64,000 nt of DNA, taken from Actinorhabdospora filicis (GTDB lineage Bacteria; Actinomycetota; Actinomycetes; Mycobacteriales; Micromonosporaceae). The stretch lies in the NCBI RefSeq assembly GCF_030269765.1, contig NZ_BSTX01000001.1, positions 972,106-1,036,105 of the forward strand, given 5' to 3'. The translations under genes and the position numbers were made by a program. Shown one piece after another: positions 41,568-50,960 of the stretch. Below the pieces are notes generated by a model. The model made no database searches. It saw only the letters and a list, made by a program, of their open reading frames with translations, and had not been told where the DNA came from. Every line of letters starts with the position of its first letter. Position 1 is the first letter of the stretch.

Positions 41568-42599
41568 TCAGTACTGCTCCGGCTCCAGCTTCACCGCCAG
41601 CAGCCGCCGGAACGACGCCAGCCGCTCCGGCCGCGCGCGTCCCTCGGCGACCAGCTCGTCGAGTCCGCACTCCTCGTTGTCGCCGGTGTGGTCGCAGCCG
41701 CGCGGGCACTCTTCGAGCCCCGGGACGAGGTCGGTGAACGCGTGGAGCAGCGACTCCGCCGACACGTGGGCGAGCCCGAAGGAGCGGATGCCGGGGGTGT
41801 CGACGATCCAGCCGCCGCCGGGCAGTTCGAGGGCGACGGCGCTGGTGGACGTGTGGCGTCCCTTGCCGATGGCGCTGACGCGCCCGACGTCGCGGGTGGC
41901 GCCCGGCACGATGCGGTTGACGAGGGTCGACTTGCCCACGCCGGAGTGGCCGATGAGCACCGACAGGCGGTCGGTGAGCAGGTCGGTGACGGGTTCGATG
42001 GGGTGGTCGGGCGCGGTCGTCACGTACGGCAGGTCGAGGTCGGCGTAGTACTCGCGCAGCTCGGCCAGGGCCGCCTCGGCGGGTTCGCCCAGGTCGGCCT
42101 TGGTGAGGCAGAGCAGGGGGGCGATGTCGGCGTCGAAGGCGGCGGCCAGGCAGCGGTCGATGAACCCGGTGCGGGGCGGCGGGTCGGTGAGGGAGGTGAC
42201 GATGACGAGCTGGGCGACGTTGGCGACCAGGACGCGCTCGGTCGGGTCGTCGTCATCGGCGGTGCGGCGCAGGGCCCCGAAGCGGGGCTCGATGCGCACG
42301 ATGCGGGCGAGGCTGCCGTCGCGTCCCGAGGTGTCGCCGGACAGGGCCACCCGGTCGCCGACCACGACACCCTTGCGGCCCAGTTCGCGGGCGCGCATGG
42401 CGGTGACGTCGCGGTCTTCCACGCGGCAGGTGTAGCGCCCCCGGTCGACGGCGATGACCAGGCCGGGGGCGGCGTCGTCGTGGGCGGGACGGATCTTGGT
42501 GCGCGGCCGGGAGCGGCCGGACGGCCGGATGCGGACGTCGTCCTCGTCGTATTCGCGCCGTCGTTTCGTCAGGACCCGTCCTCCAGCATTCTCGTCCAC
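41568..42599 (-). CDS. rsgA: Ribosome small subunit-dependent GTPase A (RsgA)
   Basis: 343 residues from GTG 42599. A CTG at 42572 has GGAGGA six bases upstream and overlaps the aroA stop as CTGA, so the true start may be there (334 residues). OB domain (GRYTCRVEDRDVTAMRAREL); circularly permuted GTPase with LTKADLGE (G4), GHSGVGKSTLVNRIV (G1) and VDTPGIRSFGL (G3); C-terminal zinc knuckle CPRGCDHTGDNEECG. It matures the 30S subunit. Cotranscribed with aroA as in M. tuberculosis. Confidence 0.92.
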   Translation of the reverse strand: MDENAGGRVLTKRRREYDEDDVRIRPSGRSRPRTKIRPAHDDAAPGLVIAVDRGRYTCRVEDRDVTAMRARELGRKGVVVGDRVALSGDTSGRDGSLARIVRIEPRFGALRRTADDDDPTERVLVANVAQLVIVTSLTDPPPRTGFIDRCLAAAFDADIAPLLCLTKADLGEPAEAALAELREYYADLDLPYVTTAPDHPIEPVTDLLTDRLSVLIGHSGVGKSTLVNRIVPGATRDVGRVSAIGKGRHTSTSAVALELPGGGWIVDTPGIRSFGLAHVSAESLLHAFTDLVPGLEECPRGCDHTGDNEECGLDELVAEGRARPERLASFRRLLAVKLEPEQY

Positions 42600-43864
42600 A
42601 TCCCGGGGAAGTCGGCGAGGGTCTTCGTCGTGCAGGACACGTCGTCGAGGACCACACCGTCGGTGACCAGGCCGAGGATCGCCCCGGCCTGCGCCATCCG
42701 ATGATCAGCGTAGGTCCCGAAGGTGGCCGCGCGCAGGCGGCGCGGCGCGATTCGCAGGCCGTCCTCGGTCTCCTCGACCCCGCAGCCGACGGCGGTGAGC
42801 TCGGCGGCCAGCGCGGCGAGCCGGTTGGTCTCGTGGCCGCGGATGTGCGCCACGCCCCGCAGCGTGGACGGCGCGTCGGCGAGCGCGCAGAGGGCGGCGA
42901 TGGCGGGGGTGAGCTCGGAGACGTCGGACAGGTCGGCGTCGATGCCGCGCACGTGCCCGGTGCCGGTGACGGTGAGGCCGCGCTCGTCCAGGACGCAGGT
43001 GCCGCCCATCTGGGTGAGCAGGCCGCGGAGGGCGTCGCCGGGCTGGGTGGTGTTGTGGGGCCAGCCGGTGACGGTGACCTCTCCCCCGGTGACGAGGGCC
43101 GCGGCGAGGAAGGGGGCGGCGTTGGACAGGTCGGGCTCGATCTCCCAGGCGCGTCCGCTGAGGGGGCCGGGTTCGATCTCCCAGATGTTGGGGCGGGAGT
43201 CGTCGACGGCGGCTCCGGCGGCGCGCATCATCGCGATGGTCATGGCGATGTGCGGCGCGGACGGGACGGGCGGGCCCTCGTGGCGCAGGACGAGTCCGCG
43301 TTCGAAGCGGGAGGCGGCCAGCAGCAGCCCGGAGACGAGCTGGGAGGTCTTGGAGGCGTCGACGACGAGTTCGCCGCCGCGCACGGCGCCGGTGCCGTTG
43401 ATGGTGAAGGGGAGGGCGGCGCGTCCGCCGTCGTCGATGGCGACGCCGAGGTCGGTGAGGGCCTTGAGCAGGGCGTCCATGGGGCGCTTGCGCGCGTGGG
43501 GGTCGCCGTCGAAGGAGATGGGCCCGGTGGCCAGGGCGGCCAGCGGCGGCACGAAGCGCATGACGGTGCCGGCGAGGCCGCAGTCGACGTCGGCGGGACC
43601 GGTGAGGGCCTCGGGGCGGACCAGCCACAGGTTCTCCTGGGCGGTGTTCACGCCGACGCCCATGGCGCGCAGGGCGGCGGCCATGAGGTTGGTGTCGCGT
43701 GCCTGGAGCGGGCGGACGAGGCTGCCGTGCCCTTGGGCGGCGGCGGCCAGGACCAGCGCCCTCGCCGTCATCGACTTGGATCCGGGGAGGGACACGGTGG
43801 CGCGCACCGGCCCGTCGGCCCGCGGGGTTTGCCACGGTGTGTACGCGGTGGTCTTCTCCGTCAC
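42569..43864 (-). CDS. aroA: 3-phosphoshikimate 1-carboxyvinyltransferase (EPSP synthase)
   Basis: 431 residues from GTG 43864 (MTEKTTAYTPWQTPRADGPV); the open frame continues upstream for chance GC reasons and is not used. Motifs: PGSKSMTARALVLAA with the shikimate-phosphate-binding Lys, RDTNLMAAALRAMG, DCGLAGTVMRFVPP, and C-terminal FGTYADHRMAQAGA. It makes EPSP in the shikimate pathway. A glyphosate-binding GTVMR-type loop is present. Divergent from the SRAP gene by 24 bp. Confidence 0.93.
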   Translation of the reverse strand: MTEKTTAYTPWQTPRADGPVRATVSLPGSKSMTARALVLAAAAQGHGSLVRPLQARDTNLMAAALRAMGVGVNTAQENLWLVRPEALTGPADVDCGLAGTVMRFVPPLAALATGPISFDGDPHARKRPMDALLKALTDLGVAIDDGGRAALPFTINGTGAVRGGELVVDASKTSQLVSGLLLAASRFERGLVLRHEGPPVPSAPHIAMTIAMMRAAGAAVDDSRPNIWEIEPGPLSGRAWEIEPDLSNAAPFLAAALVTGGEVTVTGWPHNTTQPGDALRGLLTQMGGTCVLDERGLTVTGTGHVRGIDADLSDVSELTPAIAALCALADAPSTLRGVAHIRGHETNRLAALAAELTAVGCGVEETEDGLRIAPRRLRAATFGTYADHRMAQAGAILGLVTDGVVLDDVSCTTKTLADFPGMWTRMLEDGS

Positions 43865-43888
43865 GGGCTTCAGCGTACTGTTTCCGGC

Positions 43889-44617
43889 ATGTGTGGTCGT
43901 TACGCGTCGACGCGGAGCGCGACGGATCTGGCGGCGCTCTTCGAAGCCGTCGATGACACCGACGGTGCCCTGGAGGCCAGTTTCAACCTCGCGCCGACCC
44001 GCCGGGTGCCGATCGTGCGGGTGTCGCGGAGCCTGGAGTCGCGCGCGGTGTCGGCCGCACGGTGGGGGCTGATCCCGTCCTGGGCGAAGGACCCGTCGAT
44101 GGGCGGGCGCATGTTCAACGCGCGCTCCGAGACGGTGACGAGCCTGGGCTCCTTCAAGAACGCCTTCAAGCGCCGCCGCTGCCTCGTCCCCGCCGACGGG
44201 TGGTTCGAGTGGCAGAAGCTGGAGGACGGGTCCAAGCAGCCGTACTTCATCACCTACGACGACGGCGAGCCGATGGTCTTCGCCGGGCTGTGGGAGACCT
44301 GGGGCGAGGGCCCGATCATGACGACGACGATCCTGACCGCCGCCGCGCACGGTGGCCTGGAGGACATCCACGAGCGCATGCCGCTGGTGTTGCCGCCGGA
44401 CGCCTGGGCGTCCTGGCTCGGCGAGGCCGAGGGCGCCGAGGACCACTTGCGCCCGCCGTCGCTGGAGCTGATCGCCGCGCTTGAGGCGCGTCCGGTGTCC
44501 GCCGCGGTCGGTAACGTCCGAAATGATGCCGCGTTCCTTACCGAACGGGTCGATCCGGTGACCGTTCGAGGTGGCGGGAACGGCCTCGAACAAGGCGGTG
44601 CGCCCACCCTGTTCTGA
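43889..44617 (+). CDS. SOS response-associated peptidase (SRAP/YedK/HMCES family)
   Basis: 242 residues; ATG 43889 places the catalytic Cys at position 2 (MCGRYAS). Conserved: WGLIPSWAKD, NARSETV, GWFEWQK and His in DIHERMPLV. The family caps abasic sites in single-stranded DNA by a thiazolidine link through Cys2. A TACTGT (43876-43881) seven bases before the ATG suggests a leaderless transcript. Syntenic with Rv3226c next to aroA. Confidence 0.92.
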   Translation: MCGRYASTRSATDLAALFEAVDDTDGALEASFNLAPTRRVPIVRVSRSLESRAVSAARWGLIPSWAKDPSMGGRMFNARSETVTSLGSFKNAFKRRRCLVPADGWFEWQKLEDGSKQPYFITYDDGEPMVFAGLWETWGEGPIMTTTILTAAAHGGLEDIHERMPLVLPPDAWASWLGEAEGAEDHLRPPSLELIAALEARPVSAAVGNVRNDAAFLTERVDPVTVRGGGNGLEQGGAPTLF

Positions 44618-44806
44618 CCCGTTTCGGGCTGTTCGTCCCTGGTTGAACGGTCTCGATTCGGCCTCGCCCATTGCCCCCTCGTCCGCATGTGGGATAGAAC
44701 ACACCACCGACGGGAGAAGTACTCGCTCCCCCGTCACGGACACCCGTGCCGCACGCGGTCCGGACGTCCGTCCACATAGGACACCACCACACGGGGAGGT
44801 GGGTCG

Positions 44807-45145
44807 ATGACCCGAGCGAGGATGCCGCGCCCAGAAGAAGTGGCCGCGGCACGCACCGACCTTCGCCTGCTGAGGGCGAGGGCCGAGCGACCGGCCGACG
44901 AGACATGGAGGATTCGGGGAAACTGCCGTTCGGTGGATCCCGAGACCTTCTTCCCGGCGGCCACAGAGGCACCCGACATAGCCGTCGCGGTCTGCGGGGG
45001 TTGCGCCGTCCGTGGAGCGTGCCTCGCCTGGGCCCTGGACACCGGAGACACACACGGAGTCTGGGGCGGAACGACACCCCGCGAACGCCGGGCGATGGTC
45101 ATCGCCTGGCACCAGCGCGAGGAAGCGCTGGTGCCGGTTGGATGA
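44807..45145 (+). CDS. WhiB-family iron-sulfur transcription regulator
   Basis: 112 residues; ATG 44807 behind GGGGAGG. The four Fe-S cysteines are in RGNCRSVDPETFFP and VCGGCAVRGACLAWAL, followed by the turn GVWGGTTPRERRAMV. The N-terminal extension (residues 1-35) is longer than in WhiB1. Wbl proteins bind the principal sigma factor and sense redox or NO. Subclass not decided; not clearly WhiB1 although the neighbourhood is the WhiB1 region in mycobacteria. A terminator-like hairpin follows 130 bp downstream. Confidence 0.9.
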   Translation: MTRARMPRPEEVAAARTDLRLLRARAERPADETWRIRGNCRSVDPETFFPAATEAPDIAVAVCGGCAVRGACLAWALDTGDTHGVWGGTTPRERRAMVIAWHQREEALVPVG

Positions 45146-45275
45146 GCCGTCTCGCGGTCGCGGGAATGAGGTATGAGTATCGGAATGGATTCGCCGCGTA
45201 ACTTGTGGCGGAACCGGTCGTTATAGGGAGTGAACCGGCACTTCTGGGTAACTCCCAGAGCCGACCTCCCAGGCC

Positions 45276-45318
45276 CTTCCCGGCTCTGGCGGCAGGCACC
45301 GCCACCAGAGCCGGGAAG
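45276..45318. terminator. Strong hairpin downstream of whiB
   Basis: Perfect 14-bp stem CTTCCCGGCTCTGG with a 15-nt loop that can itself fold (CGG/CCG). Confidence 0.65.
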
Positions 45319-45943
45319 CGCGAACACCGGGAAGGGTGCCGGGTTCGGGGCTGAGCTGGGTTGACCGGGCTGGGCTAGACCTGGCCGGACTGGAACGGGC
45401 TGAGCTGGGGCCTGGTTTTGCGGGCCCGGTCGGGCCGAGTGTCGGGACTGGATGCAGCCCTGTTTTGCGGCCTCGTTTTGTGATTGAGCCGGGTCGCGGT
45501 TGGGTCGCGTGGGCGGAATTCGCCCGCCGGCCGACGGGCGCCGGGATTTCCGGGGCGCTCTGGTGTGCACCGACTGAGGCTGTGGCTACGAAGAGCGGCC
45601 ACGGCCGTGCCTGTGGCCAAGCGTCGGGGCTGTTGCCTCCACAGGCTGCCGTAGAGGCGGACGAACGAGTCGCCGCACGTGACACCTTTGCACCCGGCCG
45701 CACGTCGAGCGGACCGGCCACCACACTCACACGGCGAACAAGCAGCTCACGTGCCCGACCTCGCGTCGGGTCGACATGCGGGCGCGGCACCGATGCGAGC
45801 GTGCTGTGCCGATCATGGGCGGCCGTGGCGAACAGCCGCTGTCGTGAAGGCACGCTCACCGGCGGGCGCGCCGACCAGCACGGGCAGGAGTGCCTCGTGG
45901 GCCGGGGCGACGAGTCGAGGTGCCATGTGGGGCGGGTGGCCAG

Positions 45944-46370
45944 GGCGTGCCGCTTTGGGCGAGCACGATCCGCCGGTCACCGCCGCCTCGACGCTGGGCC
46001 CGCCATCCGGGCAGGTTCCGGTGAGCCGGGCGAGCTTCGGCACGCTCCGATCGAGCCGACGGCGGCCGACGGGCTTCGCCGGTGACGTGGCCGAGTGAAC
46101 CGCCTCGCGATCGCCCAGAGCAACCGGGGCACACGAAGGCAACGCGGCATGGCCACTCACGAGCCCGGCCGCCGACTGAGGTGCCGAGACGGGCAGTCAG
46201 GCGTGCCGCTTTGGGCGAGCACGACCCGCCGGACACCGCCGCCTCGACACCGGGCCGCCGTGCGGGAACGCTCCAGTGAATTGGGCGGGCTTCGGCACGC
46301 TCCGATCGAGCCGACGGCGGCCGATGGCCGTCGCCGGTGGCATGGTCCGCCGCGCCGCCGAACCCACGTG
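45944..46370 (+). repeat. 256-bp tandem repeat, about 1.7 copies
   Basis: Copy A begins 45944 and copy B 46200, both GGCGTGCCGCTTTGGGCGAG. The segment CTTCGGCACGCTCCGATCGA and the following ACGGCGGCCGA are identical in both. The DNA before 45944 resembles the end of copy A, so a decayed third unit is likely. Confidence 0.8.
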
Positions 46371-46510
46371 CCGCACGGCCAATGCCCGGGCGCCGTCACC
46401 CCGCCGTCCCCACCACTCGCTCACCACTCCCCCACCCCGTCTCGCCCGCCCATCAACCCCGCCCCGTCAACCCCGGCGTTTCGTCGTACCCCCCGCCTAC
46501 CCTCCCCACC

Positions 46511-46882
46511 ATGACCTTCACCGACACCGTTCGCCGTTACTGGGAGACCGCCGAGGCCCGGGACTGGGACGCCTTCGCCGCTCTGCTCGCCGACGATGTC
46601 CGCTACGAGCTCCCGCAGACCCGGGAGCGCGTGCTCGGCAAGGACAACTACCTCCGCTTGAACATGGAGTACCCGGGCGACTGGCACATCTCCATCCACC
46701 GGCTCACCGGTGATGACGAGCGGGCGGCGTCGTGGGTGAAGGCGCGGCTGGATGGAGAGACCTCCGACGCGGTGATGTTCTTCGAGGCGGCGCCGGACGG
46801 GCGGATCGCGAGTGTCACCGACTTCTGGCCGGAGTCCTACGAGCCGCCCGCGGGGCGGGAGCACCTGGTCGAGCGGTACTGA
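46511..46882 (+). CDS. Nuclear transport factor 2-like (SnoaL-type) protein
   Basis: 123 residues from ATG 46511, with TACCCT about 7 bp upstream and no ribosome site, so probably leaderless. NTF2-like fold: MTFTDTVRRYWETAEARDWD, FAALLADDVRYELPQTRERV, AVMFFEAAPDGRIASVTDFW. These small cone folds are isomerases, hydrolases or binding proteins; no catalytic set is recognisable. Converges on the GNAT gene. Confidence 0.83.
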   Translation: MTFTDTVRRYWETAEARDWDAFAALLADDVRYELPQTRERVLGKDNYLRLNMEYPGDWHISIHRLTGDDERAASWVKARLDGETSDAVMFFEAAPDGRIASVTDFWPESYEPPAGREHLVERY

Positions 46883-46908
46883 CCGGGCTCCATCTGACCA
46901 ACGGGGTT

Positions 46909-47376
46909 CTAGACGAGCTCTTTCGCCAGGTGGACGAGCGTCACCTGCTCGTCCACCGGCACGCGGTGCGTCTCGCGGTAGCCGAGGCGCTCGTAGAGGC
47001 GGATGTTCGGCACGCTTTTGTGCCCGGTGAACAGCGCCATGCGGCGCGTGCCGGCGGGCGCGAAGTCCTCGGCGGCGGCCAGTAGGCGGGTGCCCACGCC
47101 CATGCCCTGGAGGTCGGGGGCCACGGCGATGCGGCCGACGTGGGCGACCTCCCCGTCGGGGCGGACGCGGATCTTGCCGACGGCGCGGGCGCCGATGACG
47201 GCCTTGTAGACCTCGCCGGACGCGATGACGCGCTCCAGCTGCTCGCGGGTCTCGGTGAGCGGCGGCAGGTCCCACTTCTCGTACAGGCGCGCCTCGGTGA
47301 TGTAGGCGGCGTATTGCAGGGTCAGCAGCTCGCCGGTGTCGGCGGGCGTCGCGGGTGTGATGTGAAAGCCGTCCAT
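46909..47376 (-). CDS. GNAT-family N-acetyltransferase
   Basis: 155 residues from ATG 47376 (MDGFHITPATPADTGELL). GNAT motif A: GRIAVAPDLQGMGVGTRLL, loop QGMGVG; motif B: NIRLYERLGYRETHRVP. Substrate unknown. Its start is 35 bp left of the copper-box region that controls the divergent copZ-copA unit. Confidence 0.88.
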   Translation of the reverse strand: MDGFHITPATPADTGELLTLQYAAYITEARLYEKWDLPPLTETREQLERVIASGEVYKAVIGARAVGKIRVRPDGEVAHVGRIAVAPDLQGMGVGTRLLAAAEDFAPAGTRRMALFTGHKSVPNIRLYERLGYRETHRVPVDEQVTLVHLAKELV

Positions 47377-47411
47377 GCCGCGAGTGTGATCCACTCCCGG
47401 CCGTTGCCAAC

Positions 47412-47460
47412 CCCCCAGGGGTATGCTAGGTTCTCTTCATCAGATACCCCCCTGGGGTAC
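47412..47460 (+). promoter_or_regulatory. CsoR-type copper operator pair and promoter of copZ
   Basis: CCCCCAGGGGTAT (47412-47424) and ATACCCCCCTGGGGTAC (47444-47460) are GC-rich inverted repeats of the CsoR type. TAGGTT (47427-47432) between them can serve as -10. No csoR gene lies in the window. Confidence 0.75.
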
Positions 47461-47480
47461 TTACGAAGGAGCTTCCCAGC

Positions 47481-47744
47481 ATGTGCGACACCTGCGCCAC
47501 CGACACCACCGCCACCTCCGCCGTGGGCGTCACCGACGGCATCACCGTCACCTACTCGGTCGAGGGCATGACCTGCGGGCACTGCGTCAACTCGGTCAGC
47601 GGTGAGGTCGGCGCGATCGACGGTGTGACCTCGGTCTCGGTGGACCTGAAGGCCGGCACGGTCACCCTGTCCAGCACGGCTCCGATCGCGGTGGACGCCG
47701 TGGCGAAGGCCGTCGACGAGGCCGGATACCGGCTCGTCGCCTGA
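47481..47744 (+). CDS. copZ: Copper chaperone (CopZ-like heavy-metal-associated domain)
   Basis: 87 residues from ATG 47481 behind GAAGGAG. An N-terminal Cys-containing extension (MCDTCATDTTATSA) precedes one HMA domain with the Cu(I) site GMTCGHCV and VDEAGYRL. It delivers Cu(I) to the CopA ATPase encoded 96 bp downstream. The extra CDTC could add a second copper site. Confidence 0.9.
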   Translation: MCDTCATDTTATSAVGVTDGITVTYSVEGMTCGHCVNSVSGEVGAIDGVTSVSVDLKAGTVTLSSTAPIAVDAVAKAVDEAGYRLVA

Positions 47745-47840
47745 AGCCGGGTGTGGGTGAGGCCCGCCTCCGTGTTCCCAGACCGAACGGCGGGCCCGCC
47801 CCCGCTCGGGCGACAATGAGTTCTACAAGGAGCGATAGAG

Positions 47841-50102
47841 ATGACTTCCCGTACCGATCAGGCCCCGCCCCCGGCCGACCGTCAGATCGAGCTGGCGATC
47901 AGCGGGATGACCTGCGCCTCCTGCGCCGCGCGCATCGAGAAGAAGCTGAACCGGATGGACGGCGTCACCGCCACCGTCAACTACGCCACCGCCAAGGCGA
48001 AGGTCAGCTACGACGGCTCCGTGACGCCCGAGGACCTCGTGTCCACCGTCGAGAAGACCGGCTACGGCGCGGCCCTCCCGAAGCCGCCGAAGAAGGACGA
48101 GCCGGACGAGGCCGCCGAGGCCGACCCGGAGCTCGCCGCGCTCAAGCAGCGCACCCTGATCTCGCTGGTCCTGGCCGTCCCGGTGATCGCGCTGGCGATG
48201 GTCCCGGCCTTCCAGTTCGACGCCTGGCAGTGGCTGTCGCTGATGCTGACGTTCCCCGTCGTCACCTACGGCGGCTGGCCCTTCCACAAGGCCGCCTGGA
48301 CCAACCTCAAGCACGGCGCGGCGACCATGGACACCCTGGTCAGCGTCGGCACCATCGCCGCCTTCGGCTGGTCGCTGTGGGCGCTGTTCTTCGGTGACGC
48401 CGGCATGATCGGCATGACCCACGGCTTCAGCTTCGACATCGGCGGGGGCGACGGCGCCTCGAACATCTACCTGGAGGCCGCGGCGGGCGTCACCGCCTTC
48501 ATCCTCCTCGGCCGCTACCTGGAGGCCCGCGCCAAGCGGCGCGCCGGTTCGGCCCTGCGCGCCCTGATGGCGATGGGCGCCAAAGAGGTCTCCGTCGTCC
48601 GCGACGGCGTCGAGAGCCTCGTCCCCATCGAGGACCTGCGCGCCGGTGACGAGTTCGTCGTCCGCCCCGGCGAGAAGATCGCCACCGACGGCGTCGTCGT
48701 CGAGGGCTCCAGCGCCGTCGACGAGTCGATGCTGACCGGCGAGTCGGTGCCCGTCGAGGTCCGCCCCGGCAGCAACGTCACCGGCGCCACGGTCAACGCC
48801 GGGGGACGCCTCCTCGTCCGCGCCACCCGCGTCGGCGCCGACACCCAGCTGGCGCAGATGGCCAAGCTCGTCGAGGACGCCCAGAACGGCAAGGCCGCCG
48901 TCCAGCGCCTCGCCGACCGCATCTCGGGCGTGTTCGTGCCGATCGTCATCGGCATCGCCCTGCTGACCCTGGGCGCCTGGCTCGTCCTCGGCAACGGCAC
49001 GGCCGCCGCGTTCACCGCCGCCGTCGCCGTCCTGATCATCGCCTGCCCCTGCGCCCTCGGCCTGGCCACGCCCACCGCGCTCATGGTCGGCACCGGACGC
49101 GGCGCGCAACTCGGCATCCTGATCAAGGGCCCGGAGGTCCTGGAGTCCACCCGCCGCGTCGACACCGTCGTCCTCGACAAGACCGGCACCGTCACCACCG
49201 GCAAGATGGCCCTCGTCGACGTGATCCCCGCCGACGGCCAGGACGCCGACGAGCTCCTGCGCATCGCCGGAGCCCTGGAGCACGCCTCCGAGCACCCCAT
49301 CGCCCAGGCCATCGCCACCGGCGCCACCCAGCGCCTCGGCGAGCTGCCCGCCGTCGAGCAGTTCGAGAACGTCGCCGGGCTCGGCGTCAACGGCATGGTC
49401 GAGGACAAGGCCGTCACCGTCGGACGCCCGCAGCTCCTCGCGGAGTGGAGCCAGTACCTCGACGACCGTCTCCAGGCCGCCAAGGACGCCGCCGAGGCCG
49501 AGGGCAAGACCGTCGTCGCGGCCAGCTGGGACGGCGAGGTGCGCGGCCTGCTCGCGGTGTCCGACACCCTCAAGCCCACCAGCGCCGAAGCCGTCGCCCG
49601 GTTCAAGGCCCTGGGACTGCGCCCGGTCCTGCTCACCGGCGACAACCGCGCGGTCGCCGAGACCGTCGCCAAGCAGGTCGGCATCGACGACGTGCACGCC
49701 GAGGTCCTGCCCAAGGACAAGGTCGACGTGGTCAAGGCCCTCCAGGCCGAGGGCCGCACGGTCGCCATGGTCGGCGACGGCGTCAACGACGCCGCCGCCC
49801 TCGCCCAGGCCGATCTCGGACTGGCCATGGGCACCGGCACCGACGTCGCCATCGAGGCCAGCGACCTGACCCTGGTCCGCGGCGACCTGCGGGCCGCCGC
49901 CGACGCGATCCGCCTGTCCCGCAAGACCCTGCGCACCATCAAGGGCAACCTGTTCTGGGCCTTCGCCTACAACGTGGCGGCCCTGCCGCTGGCCGCGGCG
50001 GGCCTGCTCAACCCGATGATCGCGGGCGCGGCGATGGCGCTGTCCTCGGTCTTCGTGGTCACCAACAGCCTGCGGCTCAAGCGCTTCAAAGCGCAGGCCT
50101 GA
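47841..50102 (+). CDS. copA: Copper-exporting P1B-type ATPase
   Basis: 753 residues. One N-terminal HMA domain ([15 protein letters not shown]), eight membrane segments, the actuator TGES ([11 protein letters not shown]), the membrane copper site CPC in [15 protein letters not shown], the phosphorylation site [11 protein letters not shown] motif EHPIAQAI and hinge [13 protein letters not shown] marks Cu(I) specificity. Pumps Cu(I) out of the cytoplasm; it follows copZ and is under the same copper boxes. Ends at a perfect terminator. Confidence 0.95.
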   Translation: MTSRTDQAPPPADRQIELAISGMTCASCAARIEKKLNRMDGVTATVNYATAKAKVSYDGSVTPEDLVSTVEKTGYGAALPKPPKKDEPDEAAEADPELAALKQRTLISLVLAVPVIALAMVPAFQFDAWQWLSLMLTFPVVTYGGWPFHKAAWTNLKHGAATMDTLVSVGTIAAFGWSLWALFFGDAGMIGMTHGFSFDIGGGDGASNIYLEAAAGVTAFILLGRYLEARAKRRAGSALRALMAMGAKEVSVVRDGVESLVPIEDLRAGDEFVVRPGEKIATDGVVVEGSSAVDESMLTGESVPVEVRPGSNVTGATVNAGGRLLVRATRVGADTQLAQMAKLVEDAQNGKAAVQRLADRISGVFVPIVIGIALLTLGAWLVLGNGTAAAFTAAVAVLIIACPCALGLATPTALMVGTGRGAQLGILIKGPEVLESTRRVDTVVLDKTGTVTTGKMALVDVIPADGQDADELLRIAGALEHASEHPIAQAIATGATQRLGELPAVEQFENVAGLGVNGMVEDKAVTVGRPQLLAEWSQYLDDRLQAAKDAAEAEGKTVVAASWDGEVRGLLAVSDTLKPTSAEAVARFKALGLRPVLLTGDNRAVAETVAKQVGIDDVHAEVLPKDKVDVVKALQAEGRTVAMVGDGVNDAAALAQADLGLAMGTGTDVAIEASDLTLVRGDLRAAADAIRLSRKTLRTIKGNLFWAFAYNVAALPLAAAGLLNPMIAGAAMALSSVFVVTNSLRLKRFKAQA

Positions 50103-50114
50103 CCGTCCCACCAG

Positions 50115-50149
50115 GCGCCCACCGGATCATCGTCCGGTGGGCGCTTTTT
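50115..50149 (+). terminator. Rho-independent terminator of copA
   Basis: Perfect 12-bp stem GCGCCCACCGGA with loop TCATCG, followed by TTTTT. Confidence 0.93.
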
Positions 50150-50171
50150 CCGTGTGCGATACATTCCCGCC

Positions 50172-50960
50172 ATGGCCGACTACACCGATGACCTGGGACT
50201 GGCGCACGTCCTCGCCGACACCGCCGACGCGATCTCCACCGCCCGGTTCCGCGCCAACGACCTCCACGTCGACACCAAGCCGGACACCTCCCACGTGACC
50301 GACGCCGACCTCGCGGTGGAGAAGGCCATCCGGGCGACCCTGGGCCGCTACCGCTCCCGCGACTCGATCATCGGGGAGGAGTTCGGGAGCGAGGGGCACT
50401 CGGGACGCCGCTGGGTCATCGACCCCATCGACGGCACCGCCAACTACGTCCGCGGCGTCCCGGTGTGGGCCACCCTCATCGCGCTCATGGAGGGCGATGA
50501 GACCGTCGTCGGGCTCGTCTCCGCCCCCGCCCTCGGCCGCCGCTGGTGGGCCGCCAAGGGCGTCGGCGCCTACGCCGGCAAGGACCGCTCCCGCGCCGAG
50601 CGTCTCGGCGTCTCGGCCGTCGCCAAGGTCGAGGACGCCTCGGTCTCCATCTCCTCGGTCACCTCATGGTTCGAGCACGGCATGGGCGAGAACATGGTCG
50701 GCCTGATGACCGACGCCTGGCGCGACCGCGCCTACGGCGACTTCTACAGCTACGTGCTGCTCGCCGAGGGCGTGGTCGACATCGCCGCCGAACCCGAGGT
50801 GAACCTCTGGGACCTGGCGCCCCTCTCGGTGATCATCGAAGAAGCCGGTGGCCGCTTCACCGCCCTGGACGGCACGCCCGGCCCGTCGCACGGCTCGGCC
50901 GTGGCGACGAACGGGCTGCTGCACGGGGCGGTGCTGAAGCGGCTCACCGCTCAGGAGTAG
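50172..50960 (+). CDS. hisN: Histidinol-phosphatase (inositol monophosphatase family)
   Basis: 262 residues from ATG 50172 (MADYTDDLGLAHVLADTADA). Metal-binding motifs of the IMPase family: GEEFGS, WVIDPIDGTANYVRGVP and NLWDLAPLSVIIEEAGG. The overall sequence is closest to actinobacterial HisN, which dephosphorylates histidinol phosphate; other inositol-type phosphatases share the motifs. Converges with the RTX gene (10-bp overlap). Confidence 0.85.
   Translation: MADYTDDLGLAHVLADTADAISTARFRANDLHVDTKPDTSHVTDADLAVEKAIRATLGRYRSRDSIIGEEFGSEGHSGRRWVIDPIDGTANYVRGVPVWATLIALMEGDETVVGLVSAPALGRRWWAAKGVGAYAGKDRSRAERLGVSAVAKVEDASVSISSVTSWFEHGMGENMVGLMTDAWRDRAYGDFYSYVLLAEGVVDIAAEPEVNLWDLAPLSVIIEEAGGRFTALDGTPGPSHGSAVATNGLLHGAVLKRLTAQE

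Larger units (their letters stand above)
45146..46510. other. Gene-free block with repeats between whiB and the NTF2-like gene
   Basis: About 1.36 kb without a believable gene on either strand. Contents: a strong hairpin (45276-45318), a 13-bp direct repeat GGGCTGAGCTGGG (45348-45360 and 45397-45409), then the 256-bp tandem repeat from 45944. Confidence 0.6.

Noticed and set aside
43865..45112. Upstream extension of aroA to 45112
   Set aside because: Runs antisense through SRAP and whiB; the true start is GTG 43864.
45182..45207. SigR promoter in the gene-free block
   Set aside because: GGAAT-N18-GTG, one mismatch, and no gene downstream.
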